Shown: one piece after another, positions 1-8,379 of the stretch
How the letters are laid out: each line of letters begins with the position of its first letter
How positions within the stretch are numbered: position 1 is the first letter of the stretch
Origin: Ciceribacter sp. T2.26MG-112.2
GTDB taxonomy: Bacteria > Pseudomonadota > Alphaproteobacteria > Rhizobiales > Rhizobiaceae
Reading direction: 5' to 3'
Assembly (NCBI RefSeq): GCF_900492205.1
Contig: NZ_UEYQ01000022.1
Location: 1-57,291, forward strand
DNA: 57,291 bases
Made by a program: the position numbers and the translations under genes
Notes under the pieces: generated by a model
The model's database searches: none
What the model was told of the DNA's origin: nothing
The model's input: only the letters and a program-made list of their open reading frames with translations

Positions 1-179
1 GGGTAGAAGGCCTTCATCGCCAGGTGCAGCATGACGGAGGAATCCTTGCCGACCGAATAGAGCATGACCGGCCGGGAAAAGGTTGCGGCGACCTCGCGCA
101 GGATGTGGATCGATTCGGCTTCGAGGAGCTCGAGGTGGCTCAGCGGCAATGGATGGCACCTTGTTGTGTCGGTCGGCAT
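1..179 (-). CDS. cysD: Sulfate adenylyltransferase subunit 2 (CysD/NodP), N-terminal part, runs off window
   Basis: The reverse strand from the ATG at 179 reads without a stop to the window edge (59 codons). It contains the family's N-terminal helix ([17 protein letters not shown]) and the PP-loop ATP-binding block ([18 protein letters not shown], about residues 36-53). CysD is the ATP-sulfurylase subunit that, with the GTPase CysN, makes adenosine 5'-phosphosulfate. The paralogue NodP has the same N-terminus and cannot be excluded on this fragment. The gene is divergent from the sulfotransferase starting at 437, a possible user of the activated sulfate. The rest of the gene lies outside the window. 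Confidence 0.88.
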   Translation of the reverse strand, partial: MPTDTTRCHPLPLSHLELLEAESIHILREVAATFSRPVMLYSVGKDSSVMLHLAMKAFY

Positions 180-436
180 TCTTTTGCGTGGAGGGTTCTC
201 CGCTTGCCAGCCTCGTCGGCGCCAACCGAATCGCTTCCACCGCGTCTGCTGCCACGTAACCGTGTTTGTCCTTGCGTGACAATGGTCGCGGAATCCGCCC
301 GCTGAGCCGGCCGAGACGCCATCGGGACCTTGGCTCGGGCGTTGCGTCAAGTCCCGTACAAGGTCCATGGGCCAACCATGGTCGGCGTTCGTCGAACGAT
401 CAAGTAATCGACGGGCTGGTGGTGACGAAGACGAGG

Positions 437-1510
437 ATGGACATGGACGGCAGGATGGAAACGCCGCACGCCCCGGGGCTCTACGACGTGATGCGGACGA
501 TCGCGCTCGAGCCGGATATGGCCAAGGTTCGTCTGCACGCCGACAATCATATTCGCAGTGTGCCGCCGCAGCAGGCGCTCGCTGCGGCGGCGGCACTGAA
601 CTTTGCCCATCCCTTCTATCTGCCGACCATGGACGATCTCAGCGCAGGTCGGCTCGGCGTCAATCTTGACCAATTTAGCGAACTCGTCATGCGCGCCAGG
701 CTGACCGCCTCGCGGGCCCGCCAGCCGAATATCCTTGTCGCCTGCGCGCCCAAATCCGCCTCGACCTTCATCGCCGGCGCGCTCTGCAAGGCGCTCGATA
801 TTCCGCAGGTATCGCTGGCGACGCCGACCTACAGCGCTTACTCCGGCTCCGTGCTGGGCGCCAATTTGCGCGAGCAGGAGACCGACGACTTGGCCTTGCT
901 GCGCAATGGGCTGAATGAGAGAGGCTATGTCGCGCAGCATCATATCCGCTGCACGCCTTTCCTCGCCCGACAGATCGCGCTCTACGGGATCAAGCCGATC
1001 GTCACGGTGCGCAACATTTTCGACACGCTCGTCAGCCTCGACGACATGCTGCTCCAGTGGCGGGCGGTCGACCTGCCCGGAAACCCGGCCTTCTTCGACG
1101 ACGGCATGCCCGCGACGTATACGAGGCTCGATGACGAGGCCCGCTTCGACATGCTGACCGACGCGACATGCGTCTGGTACGTGAAATTTCTGCTGTCCTG
1201 GCAAAAATGCGAGGCGGCCGGCCTGGTCTCCCCCTTGTGGGTTTCCTATGAAGACGATTTCATTGCCGACAAGGAGCGGTTGGGCACAAGGATCGCCGAT
1301 TTCATCGGATCGGAGAATGCCGATGCCGGCCAGATCGCCGCATGTTTCGCGGACACCCGCAACGGAGCGGCCCTGAGGCTCAACAAGGGCGTGGCCGGGC
1401 GCGGCGATAAGATTCCCGCGAAGACCCGCGAGCGGATCGTTGCGATCTGCCGATGCTATGCCGGCGAGGGCGATCTTCGTCCTCTGCTGGGCAAGGAATT
1501 TGTCGCCTGA
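437..1510 (+). CDS. Sulfotransferase family protein
   Basis: A 357-residue protein with two sequence signatures of PAPS-dependent sulfotransferases: a 5'-phosphosulfate loop ([13 protein letters not shown], residues 99-111) and a 3'-phosphate motif ([18 protein letters not shown], about 186-203). A late [11 protein letters not shown] segment (about 315-325) resembles the family's C-terminal RKGxxGDW-like box. No signal peptide or membrane segment is visible, so it should be cytoplasmic. The reading frame is open back to a TTG at 266, but the N-terminal extension is Arg-rich and unlike a protein; ATG at 437 (or 455) is preferred, with only a weak ribosome site. Divergence from cysD suggests sulfation of a surface glycan or lipid, but the acceptor is unknown. 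Confidence 0.75.
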   Translation: MDMDGRMETPHAPGLYDVMRTIALEPDMAKVRLHADNHIRSVPPQQALAAAAALNFAHPFYLPTMDDLSAGRLGVNLDQFSELVMRARLTASRARQPNILVACAPKSASTFIAGALCKALDIPQVSLATPTYSAYSGSVLGANLREQETDDLALLRNGLNERGYVAQHHIRCTPFLARQIALYGIKPIVTVRNIFDTLVSLDDMLLQWRAVDLPGNPAFFDDGMPATYTRLDDEARFDMLTDATCVWYVKFLLSWQKCEAAGLVSPLWVSYEDDFIADKERLGTRIADFIGSENADAGQIAACFADTRNGAALRLNKGVAGRGDKIPAKTRERIVAICRCYAGEGDLRPLLGKEFVA

Positions 1511-1783
1511 CGGCGACGACCGGCTTGCGGGGCAACCCCCGGCAGATTTTCGGGGGCAGCGGCAACAGAAGGATGCTGCCCGCCATGCCGGAGGCGACGG
1601 CCATGGCCGCGTAACATAAACGAATTGGCTTCCGGCAAACCCCCGGAAGGGTCAGGGCTTGCAGGGCCGGCGCGGACGCCAGAGCAAATCCTGGCCGCCT
1701 GCCCGGCGTTTGCGCCTCACCTTCACCCTCGTGATGACGAGCATCGTGCAGAACCGTGCCATCTCAGATTGGAGAGCAAATCT

Positions 1784-2239
1784 ATGTGCGCCTTTACCCC
1801 GCAAGATCCCGATTTTCAGACCCGCATTCAAGCCAGCTTTGACAAGCAGGGGTTGATGGGCACTCTTGGCGCTGCAATACTGCGCATCGCACCAGGTGCC
1901 GTTGATATCGCCTTGTCACCAAGCCCCTCTGTCTCGCAGCAGCATGGTTTCGTGCACGCGGGAGCGGTGTCAGCCATTGCGGACAGCGCGGCAGGATATG
2001 CCGCGCTCAGTCTCATGCCGCCGGGCGCCGGGGTGTTGACTACCGAATTCAAAATAAACTTGGTTGCGCCTGCCGCAGGTGAGCGGATCATCGCCAGGGG
2101 GCGGGTCGTTAAGTCCGGACGGACGCTGACGTTGGCGCAGACGGAGGTCTTTTCCGAATCGGCCGGTGGCGAGAAGCTGGTAGCGCTTCTTACGGCCACT
2201 TTGATGACGATAGAGGGGCGGGACGGCGTGGCGAACTAG
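1784..2239 (+). CDS. PaaI-family hotdog thioesterase
   Basis: A 151-residue single hotdog domain. The segment QHGFVHAGAVSAIADSAAGY (about residues 46-65) is the family's HGG-like central helix with its Asp, which in PaaI/4HBT thioesterases places the acyl-CoA thioester for hydrolysis. The substrate cannot be read from sequence; aromatic or medium-chain acyl-CoA is usual. The ATG at 1784 is chosen because GGAGAG (1771-1776) lies 7 bases upstream. The frame is open to 1625, but that stretch looks non-coding. It stands alone, followed by tRNA-Arg on the other strand. Confidence 0.85.
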   Translation: MCAFTPQDPDFQTRIQASFDKQGLMGTLGAAILRIAPGAVDIALSPSPSVSQQHGFVHAGAVSAIADSAAGYAALSLMPPGAGVLTTEFKINLVAPAAGERIIARGRVVKSGRTLTLAQTEVFSESAGGEKLVALLTATLMTIEGRDGVAN

Positions 2240-2327
2240 TTTATGAGAGGTGATGGGCGCTGACGCCTCAACCTAAGCCAGAGGCTCCCGGCCTGGGATA
2301 GGCAAGTCGCTCGATCATTTGTTGAAA

Positions 2328-2404
2328 TGGCGCACCCGACAGGATTCGAACCTGTGACCTTTGGAATCGGAATCCAACACTCTATCCAGCTGAGCTACGG
2401 GTGC
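2328..2404 (-). tRNA. tRNA-Arg (anticodon CCG)
   Basis: The reverse strand folds as a complete 77-nt tRNA. The acceptor stem GCACCCG/CGGGTGC is followed by a G discriminator and an encoded CCA (2330-2328). There is a D-arm TAGCTCAGCTGGATAGAG, an anticodon stem TTGGA/TCCAA with the seven-base loop TTCCGAT (anticodon CCG), and a T-arm CAGGTTCGAATCCTG. It decodes CGG. In Sinorhizobium meliloti the tRNA-Arg(CCG) gene is single-copy, essential and located on pSymB near engA/der, matching the gene content here. Confidence 0.97.
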
Positions 2405-2760
2405 ATCCGTCGGCGGGTCCAAGTGACTCGCCGTCAAACCGGTTCGGCGGTCATACCCCAGACTTCCGCCGGCATCAATGCGGAAAATGCGCAATTCGCC
2501 GTCCTTCGTTTCGACACCGCGACGCGGCAAGTCTTGCGCTGCCGGGCGGTCGCGGGGCCATGTGCCCGCGCGCCGCGCGGGCCGCACGCAGCGTCGAGGC
2601 GGGCGGCGGTGAAATCTGTCGACATCTGCCCGGCGGCTAAGGCGAAGCCTTGTGCGGACGATGCAATGCTATAGAATCATTCTTGGTTTTCCAGATGCTT
2701 GGGTGCTCGGCTGAGGCCTTCTGTCTGGAAAGGGGGGACAAGAACAAGAATGGCGACCGC
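2405..2760. other. Intergenic stretch between tRNA-Arg and the MarR gene
   Basis: No credible gene is seen. The region holds the upstream sequences of tRNA-Arg (minus) and of the MarR gene (plus). A purine-rich AAGGGGGG block at about 2730 is too far from the MarR ATG (about 24 bases) to be a normal ribosome site. A four-codon reading frame (ATG 2750, TGA 2762-2764) overlaps the MarR start as ATGA. Confidence 0.5.
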
Positions 2761-3228
2761 ATGAGGGACGATCAGGCCGGCAAGGTGGCGCGCAACGCCT
2801 CCGTGATAGATTTTTCGATGATCGAGGATGCCGTCGGCTACCGCCTGCGCCGCGCGCAGCTTTCGGTCTTCCAGGATTTCAACGAGGCCTTCTCCGCCAA
2901 GGGGCTGCGGCCGACCGATTTCGCCGTGCTCATGCTTTTGACACGCAACCAGGGCGCCAAGCAGAGCGAGGTGGCCGAGGCGCTGGGTATCCAGCGGGCC
3001 AATTTCGTCGCCATCGTCGACGGGCTGGAGAACAAGGGCTTCGTCGCGCGGCGCAAGTCCGAGGTCGATCGTCGCGTCCAGTCGCTTCACATCACCGAAC
3101 AGGGGCTCGCCTATCTCGACGGCCTGATGCCGATCTGGCAGGAGCACGAGGAGCGGCTCTTGGCCAAGCTCGGCGGCAAGGCGGCGCGCGACCAGCTGAT
3201 CGGGCTGTTGAAGCGTCTCTACGACTGA
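2761..3228 (+). CDS. MarR-family winged-helix transcriptional regulator
   Basis: A 155-residue protein with the MarR layout: an N-terminal dimerisation helix, a winged helix-turn-helix (KQSEVAEALGIQRANFVAIV, about residues 68-87), then the wing with the characteristic DRR (SEVDRRVQSLHITEQG). MarR dimers bind palindromic operators and release them on binding small phenolics or on oxidation. No obvious target operon is adjacent; the downstream gene is convergent. The start at 2761 is the only ATG near the conserved N-terminus and overlaps a tiny upstream frame. The ligand is unknown. Confidence 0.88.
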   Translation: MRDDQAGKVARNASVIDFSMIEDAVGYRLRRAQLSVFQDFNEAFSAKGLRPTDFAVLMLLTRNQGAKQSEVAEALGIQRANFVAIVDGLENKGFVARRKSEVDRRVQSLHITEQGLAYLDGLMPIWQEHEERLLAKLGGKAARDQLIGLLKRLYD

Positions 3229-3248
3229 TCGAACCTTATATCGAAAAG

Positions 3249-3692
3249 TCAGGCGGGCCCGAGCCTGCGGATCGCCTCGTCGACCAGAAGGTTGGCGATC
3301 TTCATCCGCGTCGTGGCCTTGTCGCGGAACGCAGCGGGCTGTCGGTCCGGATGGTTGAGGCGGGCGAAGGCGCGGCGCTTGTCGGCCAGCGCATCCCGGT
3401 CGTCGTCGGCGCGCAAGCCAAGATCCTCGGTGATTTCCGCTATGGTGAGCCGCGCCAGATGCGCGGGAACGGCCGGCGGCTCGGTGTTCTCTGGCTCGGG
3501 GTCCGGCATGAGGGCGAGATAGGCGTCGAGGCGAAAGGCCTGCGTGGGTGCTGCTTCGACGCTTTCGGCGACAAATCCGCTCGACAGGCCGGAAATCCGG
3601 TAGGCCGGGTCTGCCAGCGGACCATCGGCTTCCTCGGCCTCTTCGGCAAGCCGCTCGACGACCGACTGAAACAGCGATTTTCCAAACAGCAT
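3249..3692 (-). CDS. J-domain-like protein
   Basis: A 147-residue protein whose C-terminal third has a J-domain-like pattern: a helix RRAFARLNHPDRQP with the diagnostic HPD tripeptide (about residues 113-115), followed by a helix MKIANLLVDEAIRRL. J-domains stimulate the ATPase of DnaK-type chaperones. The N-terminal two thirds (LFGKSLFQSVVERLAEEAEE onward) are not recognised and are acidic. The start at 3692 is favoured by AGAAGG six bases upstream; a longer frame to 3731 lacks this. It follows the transglutaminase gene on the same strand after 126 bases and may be the last gene of that operon. The partner is unknown. Confidence 0.7.
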   Translation of the reverse strand: MLFGKSLFQSVVERLAEEAEEADGPLADPAYRISGLSSGFVAESVEAAPTQAFRLDAYLALMPDPEPENTEPPAVPAHLARLTIAEITEDLGLRADDDRDALADKRRAFARLNHPDRQPAAFRDKATTRMKIANLLVDEAIRRLGPA

Positions 3693-3818
3693 CGGCCGCC
3701 TTCTCCCCATGGATTGCGCCGAGGGAAGCACGCCAAGGTGGCGCCGGGCTTGTGAGCGCCATTGATCACGGCCGTCGACGCCCGACGCGCCGGTCGGGGC
3801 GGGTGCTGGGGTCGGAGC

Positions 3819-4643
3819 TCAGCTCTGGCTCTGGCTTTGGTGCTGGCCTTTCGATTCGACCAGAACGGTGACGTCGAGATCCTCGCCGGCGGGGCCGATG
3901 CGCATGCCGGAGACCGGTGCGGCGTCGGCATAGCAGAGGCCGGTCGCCAGCCGCACATAGCGGGCATCCGGGCAGTGATCGTTGGCTGCATCGAAGCCGA
4001 CCCAGCCGAGGCCGGACAGATGGACTTCGGCCCAGGCATGGGTGGCGGTCTGGGCGATGGTCTCGTCCATCTTCAGATAGCCCGAGACATAGCGCGCCGG
4101 CATGCCCATGCTGCGCGCCGCGGCGATCATCACATGCGCATGGTCCTGGCACACGCCCTGGCCGGCCTCCAGCGCCTGTTCGGCCGTCGTCTCGCTGTCG
4201 GTTTGCCCGGGACGATAGGCGACGGCTTGATGGATCGCCCCCATCAGGTCGTGCATCATCGCCAGCGGCTCCTTGGCGGACAGGTTCCTCACGAGGTCTC
4301 GGGTCAGCTTTCCGGCCCTGGTGCGCGGCGTGTCGCGCTGGAACAGCCAGAGCGGGCAATAGCCGACATGCGGACCGAACACGCCGGCATGGTCCTCGGT
4401 CACCACCTCGCCGCAGGCCTCGATGCGGACCTCATGAGCCTCGCCGTCGGTCGAGACCAGATGCACGTGATTGCCGAACTGGTCGTTATAGCCCGCCTCG
4501 ACCTTGGCGCCGTCGACGGTGATGTGCCAGCTTTCCACGTGCTGGCCGGGGCAGGTCGGCGGCGTCAGCCGCAGCCGCTGCAGAGAATAGAGAACCGGCG
4601 CCTCGTAGCGATAGAGCGTAGTATGGGTGATCTTCAAGCGCAT
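3819..4643 (-). CDS. Transglutaminase-like cysteine protease/transferase family protein
   Basis: A 274-residue protein. Residues 1-80 form the N-terminal beta domain of bacterial transglutaminase-like proteins (RLKITHTTLYRYEAPV... LRLTPP). The papain-like core has the full triad: Cys in GQGVCQDHAH (about 163), His in ATHAWAEVHL (about 202) and Asp in GWVGFDAAND (about 216). There is no signal peptide, so it is probably cytosolic. It is the third gene of a minus-strand operon behind an ATP-grasp and an alpha-E protein, a grouping conserved across many bacteria with unproven function, presumably forming or breaking amide bonds. The Gln/Ser-rich C-terminal tail is unusual. Confidence 0.9.
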   Translation of the reverse strand: MRLKITHTTLYRYEAPVLYSLQRLRLTPPTCPGQHVESWHITVDGAKVEAGYNDQFGNHVHLVSTDGEAHEVRIEACGEVVTEDHAGVFGPHVGYCPLWLFQRDTPRTRAGKLTRDLVRNLSAKEPLAMMHDLMGAIHQAVAYRPGQTDSETTAEQALEAGQGVCQDHAHVMIAAARSMGMPARYVSGYLKMDETIAQTATHAWAEVHLSGLGWVGFDAANDHCPDARYVRLATGLCYADAAPVSGMRIGPAGEDLDVTVLVESKGQHQSQSQS

Positions 4644-4670
4644 GATCTCTTGTCCATTCCCGGCTTGGGT

Positions 4671-5618
4671 TCAGCTGTAGAAGCGGTAACCCTCGGTGAT
4701 TTCCTGGCCGAGCCGGTTGTTGCGGGCGATGAAGCGGTCGAGGAACTCGTGCAGGCCCTGGTCCATGATCTCGCCGATGGTGGTCGATTGCAGCGTTTCA
4801 CGCACCTTCTCCGCGGTGTCGTGGGCCGCCAGCCGCTCGCCGTAGTCCCTGGCGATGTAACCGAGATTGCTGACGATCTTCTCGTAGGAATAGGCGAGCG
4901 ACCGCGGCATCTGGCCGTTGAGGATGAGGAAGTCGGCGATGTTGGCCGGACGGTACTCGCCGTCATAGACCCAGCGATAGGAGCGATGGGCCGAGACCGA
5001 GCGCAGGATCGATTCCCACTGCATGTTGTCGAGCGACGAGCCGACATGGGTGATCGCCGGCAAAAGCACGTAGTATTTCACGTCGAGGATGCGGCTGGTA
5101 TTGTCGGCGCGCTCGATGAAGGTGCCGATGCGGGCGAAATTGTAGATCTCGTTTCTGAGCATCGAACCATGGAAGGCGCCGCGGATCAGGCCCGCGCGGC
5201 GCTTGACCGTGTCGATTACCTCCGGCAGGTCAGCGGATTTCAGCTTGCGGGCGAGCATCTGCTTCAGTTCGATCCAGCACTCGTTGGTCGCTTCCCAGGT
5301 CTCGCGGGTCAGCGCGGTACGCACCATGCGGGCATTGTTGCGCCCCGAATCGATGCAGGACATGACGCTCGACGGGTTGGCCGTGTCGCGCAGGAGGAAG
5401 TCGATCGCATCGGCGGCGGTCACCTTGGAATGGCTGGCGTCGAAACCCTCGCGCACGTCGGCGCTCAAGAGCACGGCGGCCCAGTCGTCGTCGGAGGCGC
5501 CGCTGCGGGTGAGCGACATTCTGAGGCCGGCGTCGACCAGGCGGGCGATGTTTTCCGCCCGCTCGATGTAGCGGAACATCCAGTAGAGGCCGTTGGCCGT
5601 TCTTCCGAGCATGACCAT
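4671..5618 (-). CDS. Alpha-E domain-containing protein (DUF403)
   Basis: A 315-residue, mostly helical protein that starts MVMLGRTANGLYWMFRYIERAE, the typical opening of alpha-E domain proteins. Recurrent features are the NARMVRTALTRETWE and FIERADNTSRILDVKYY segments. No catalytic residues are known for this family; it is nearly always found with a circularly permuted ATP-grasp protein and a transglutaminase-like protein, as here. Its ATG (5618) follows the ATP-grasp stop by one base, indicating translational coupling. The role is inferred only from this context: a partner or scaffold for an amide-forming reaction. Confidence 0.92.
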   Translation of the reverse strand: MVMLGRTANGLYWMFRYIERAENIARLVDAGLRMSLTRSGASDDDWAAVLLSADVREGFDASHSKVTAADAIDFLLRDTANPSSVMSCIDSGRNNARMVRTALTRETWEATNECWIELKQMLARKLKSADLPEVIDTVKRRAGLIRGAFHGSMLRNEIYNFARIGTFIERADNTSRILDVKYYVLLPAITHVGSSLDNMQWESILRSVSAHRSYRWVYDGEYRPANIADFLILNGQMPRSLAYSYEKIVSNLGYIARDYGERLAAHDTAEKVRETLQSTTIGEIMDQGLHEFLDRFIARNNRLGQEITEGYRFYS

Positions 5619-5619
5619 G

Positions 5620-7038
5620 TCAGTCCTCCAGTACCCAGGTGTCCTTGGTGCCGCCGCCCTGGCTGGAATTGACCACGAGCGAGCCGGCTTTCAGGGCTAC
5701 GCGGGTCAGGCCGCCGGGGATGATCCGCACCTTGTCGGACACCAGTACGTAAGGACGCAGGTCGACATGGCGGGGGGCGATCCCCTTGTTGACCAGCACC
5801 GGCACGGTCGACAGCGACAGCGTCGGCTGGGCGATGTAGTTGGCCGGACGGGCCTTCAGTTTCTCGGCGAAATCGGCGCGCTCCTTCTTCGACGCGGTCG
5901 GGCCGACCAGCATGCCATAGCCACCCGAGCCGTGGACCTCCTTAACCACCAGTTCCTCGAGATGTTCCAGCACATATTTCAGGCTGTCGGCTTCGGAGCA
6001 GCGCCAGGTCGGCACGTTTTCCAGAAGGGCCTTCTGGCCGGTGTAGAACTCGACGATCTCCGGCATGTAGGAATAGATCGCCTTGTCGTCGGAAATGCCG
6101 GTGCCGGGCGCATTGGCGATGGTGATATTGCCGGCGCGATAGACGTCCATGATGCCCGGAACGCCAAGACAGCTGTCGGGGCGGAAGGTCATCGGATCGA
6201 GGTAATCGTCGTCGACGCGGCGGTAGAGCACGTCGATCGCCTCGTAGCCGCGGGTGGTGCGCATCTTCACCTTGCCGTCGATGACGCGCAGGTCGGAGCC
6301 CTCCACCAGTTCCACGCCCATCATGTCGGCGAGGAAGGAGTGTTCGTAATAGGCCGAATTGAAGATGCCGGGGGTCAGGACCGCGACGCGCGGCTTTCCC
6401 TTGCAGCCGGGAGGTGCCAGCGAGGCGAGCGACTGGCGCAACAGGTGCGGATAGTCCTCGACGCGCTGCACCTTGTTCACCTGGAACAGTTCCGGGAACA
6501 TTTGCATCATGGTTTCGCGGTTTTCCAGCATGTAGGAAACGCCGGACGGCGTGCGGGCATTGTCCTCCAGCACATAGAACTGGTCCTCGCCGGTGCGGAC
6601 GATGTCGGTGCCGACGATATGGGTGTATACGCCGCCCGGCGGTCGGAAACCGATCATTTCCGGCAGGAAGGCGACGTTCTTCTCGATCAGTTCACGGGGA
6701 ATGCGGCCCGCCTTGATGATCTCCTGCTTGTGGTAGATGTCGTCGAGGAAGGCGTTCAGCGCCAGAACGCGCTGCTCGATGCCCTGAGCCAGCTTGCGCC
6801 ATTCGCGGCCGGATATGATGCGCGGGATGATGTCGAAGGGGATGAGCTTTTCCGAGGAGTCCTCGTGGCCGTAGACCGCAAACGTGATGCCGGTCTTGCG
6901 GAAGATGTTTTCGGCATCCCTCGACTTGGCGATCAGTCGGGCCGGGTCCTGCTGGGAGTACCAGTCATGGTAGTTCTGGTAAGGCGGTCGCGGACTTCTG
7001 TCCGCATTCATCATTTCGTCAAATGCCAACGGCGCCAT
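5620..7038 (-). CDS. Circularly permuted type 2 ATP-grasp protein
   Basis: A protein of about 472 residues of the circularly permuted ATP-grasp family, fused to the DUF404/DUF407-type region. Visible blocks are RIISGREWRKLAQGIEQR, DQFYVLEDNARTPSGVSYML, VLTPGIFNSAYYEHSFLA, VVKEVHGSGGYGMLVGP (glycine-rich ATP loop) and VDLRPYVLVSDKV. ATP-grasp enzymes make acyl-phosphates for ligation of a carboxylate to an amine. It is the first gene of the operon with alpha-E and transglutaminase-like proteins. The start is uncertain: the frame is open to a TTG at 7080 with ATGs at 7068, 7053 and 7038; AAGGGG directly abuts 7038, so none has an ideal ribosome site. Confidence 0.9.
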   Translation of the reverse strand: MAPLAFDEMMNADRSPRPPYQNYHDWYSQQDPARLIAKSRDAENIFRKTGITFAVYGHEDSSEKLIPFDIIPRIISGREWRKLAQGIEQRVLALNAFLDDIYHKQEIIKAGRIPRELIEKNVAFLPEMIGFRPPGGVYTHIVGTDIVRTGEDQFYVLEDNARTPSGVSYMLENRETMMQMFPELFQVNKVQRVEDYPHLLRQSLASLAPPGCKGKPRVAVLTPGIFNSAYYEHSFLADMMGVELVEGSDLRVIDGKVKMRTTRGYEAIDVLYRRVDDDYLDPMTFRPDSCLGVPGIMDVYRAGNITIANAPGTGISDDKAIYSYMPEIVEFYTGQKALLENVPTWRCSEADSLKYVLEHLEELVVKEVHGSGGYGMLVGPTASKKERADFAEKLKARPANYIAQPTLSLSTVPVLVNKGIAPRHVDLRPYVLVSDKVRIIPGGLTRVALKAGSLVVNSSQGGGTKDTWVLED

Positions 7039-7415
7039 CCCCTTTTTTTTCATTTGAATACAAGCCATTTGCCAATGCAAGGAGCGGGCGGGCCGGACAT
7101 GAAGAATTTCGCCGGCGCGAAAAATCGGCAGGCGCCCAATTTTCCATCAGTTTTCTTGTTGTCTCCCGGTTGTATCGCCCGCTTGCGCCGTTGGCGTTGA
7201 CGAATGCCTGTTTGGAGACCTGTTGCCTTTCCGCATCTTGCCTAAAATATAGCCGTCATTTGCCCGGAAAAAAAATCTGAAGGCTGCTCGGTTCAGCGGA
7301 ATTGATGGCTTGCGGAAGGAAAACTCCTTTGACGCGCCTTCATGGGCCCGCTAGTCACCAAACGATCGGGAAGCGCGAGGCATTCCGGCAGCCCGGATTT
7401 GCTCGGAGACGTCCC
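7039..7415. other. Divergent intergenic region between the ATP-grasp operon and the DMT permease
   Basis: No gene is seen. The stretch is locally more A/T-rich than its surroundings, including poly-A/T runs at 7045-7052 and 7267-7276, as expected for two divergent promoters. No clear operator, riboswitch or repeat was recognised. Confidence 0.5.
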
Positions 7416-8300
7416 ATGACCCTCGGTCGCCTTGCCCCAGCGCTCTTCGTTCTCCTGTGGTCGACGGGATGGGTCGTGGCGAAATATGCCGGCCTGTTTG
7501 CCGATCCGCTGACCTTCCTGGTGCTGCGCTACAGTGCCGCCGTCGTCCTGTTTTACCTGGTCTGCCGGATTGCCGGGGTGGCCTGGCCGAAAAGCCGGGC
7601 AGCAATCCTGCATGCGATCATCTCCGGCATGTTCCTGCACGGTCTCTATCTCGGCATGGTCTGGTGGGCGATCGGCCAGGGTGTACCCGCCGCCTTGTCC
7701 GGCATCATCGCCGGGCTGCAACCGCTGATGACCGGCATAGCCGCAGCCTTGCTTGTCGGCGAGGCGCTGACCGGCGGCCAGCGCCTGGGCCTCGTTCTCG
7801 GCTTTGCCGGGATCGCCATCGCCGTCCTGCCCAATGTGCTGGCGCTCGATTCCGGTTCGATCCCGCTTCATGCGGTGGCGATCAACGTGCTGGCCATGGC
7901 TTGCGTGACGGTCGGCACGATCTACCAGAAACGCTTCCTGCGGGAAGGGGACCTGAGGGCGGTCGCGACGCTGCAATATGTCGGCGCGCTGATCGTCACC
8001 GTACCGGCGGCACTTGTGCTCGAGGATCTGCGTGTGGATTGGGGCGTGGAACTGTTCGCAGCACTTGCCTGGTCGGTGCTCGGCATTTCGATGGGCGCGG
8101 TGGCGCTGCTGCTCTACCTGATCCGGCGCGGTGATGTGTCGAAGGCGGCGTCGCTGATCTATCTGGTGCCGCCGCTTGCGGCGCTGGAGGCGGCGCTGAT
8201 GTTCGGCGAGCGGCTGACCGTGCCGATGATCGTCGGAACGATCGTGGTGGTGATCGGCGTCTACCTGACCAATCGCAAGCCCGTCGTGAAGGGCGACTGA
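7416..8300 (+). CDS. EamA/DMT-superfamily permease
   Basis: A 294-residue inner-membrane protein with ten predicted hydrophobic segments in two EamA repeats (residues about 5-135 and 150-285), for example LAPALFVLLWSTGWVVAKYA and MIVGTIVVVIGVYL. DMT permeases of this type export or exchange amino acids, nucleobase-like compounds or other metabolites; the substrate cannot be assigned. The start at 7416 is chosen because GGAGAC lies five bases upstream; an upstream in-frame extension to 7302 is not membrane-like. It converges on the helicase gene across a shared terminator. Confidence 0.88.
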   Translation: MTLGRLAPALFVLLWSTGWVVAKYAGLFADPLTFLVLRYSAAVVLFYLVCRIAGVAWPKSRAAILHAIISGMFLHGLYLGMVWWAIGQGVPAALSGIIAGLQPLMTGIAAALLVGEALTGGQRLGLVLGFAGIAIAVLPNVLALDSGSIPLHAVAINVLAMACVTVGTIYQKRFLREGDLRAVATLQYVGALIVTVPAALVLEDLRVDWGVELFAALAWSVLGISMGAVALLLYLIRRGDVSKAASLIYLVPPLAALEAALMFGERLTVPMIVGTIVVVIGVYLTNRKPVVKGD

Positions 8301-8312
8301 CGGGCCGATACG

Positions 8313-8337
8313 AAAAAGGCGCGGCCGGGGCCGCGCC
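8313..8337 (-). terminator. Intrinsic terminator of the DEAD-box helicase gene
   Basis: A nine-base-pair GC stem (GGCGCGGCC 8318-8326 with GGCCGCGCC 8329-8337) is followed on the minus strand by five T residues (8317-8313). It lies 43 bases beyond the helicase stop. On the plus strand it may also end the permease transcript, although the T-run there is weaker. Confidence 0.8.
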
Positions 8338-8379
8338 AGTTCGATTTTCAATCAATTATCCGTCTCAAGCCAATAAGGC

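Noticed and set aside
266..436. N-terminal extension of the sulfotransferase from TTG 266
   Set aside because: Arg/Ser-rich, no family similarity, no ribosome site; internal ATG 437 fits better.
2315..2587. Reverse-strand ORF reading ...[19 protein letters not shown]...
   Set aside because: This is the familiar false translation of a tRNA-Arg gene; the tRNA at 2328-2404 explains it.
2750..2764. Four-codon ORF overlapping the MarR start by ATGA
   Set aside because: Overlap is suggestive of coupling, but such tiny frames arise by chance and there is no well-placed ribosome site for it.
3762..7200. Long plus-strand ORFs opposite the transglutaminase, alpha-E and ATP-grasp genes (3762-5672, 5593-7200)
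   Set aside because: The minus strand carries full conserved protein families; the plus-strand frames are low-complexity shadows.
8313..8337. Possible operator shared by the permease and helicase genes
   Set aside because: The perfect GC stem followed by TTTTT between convergent gene ends is better explained as a terminator.
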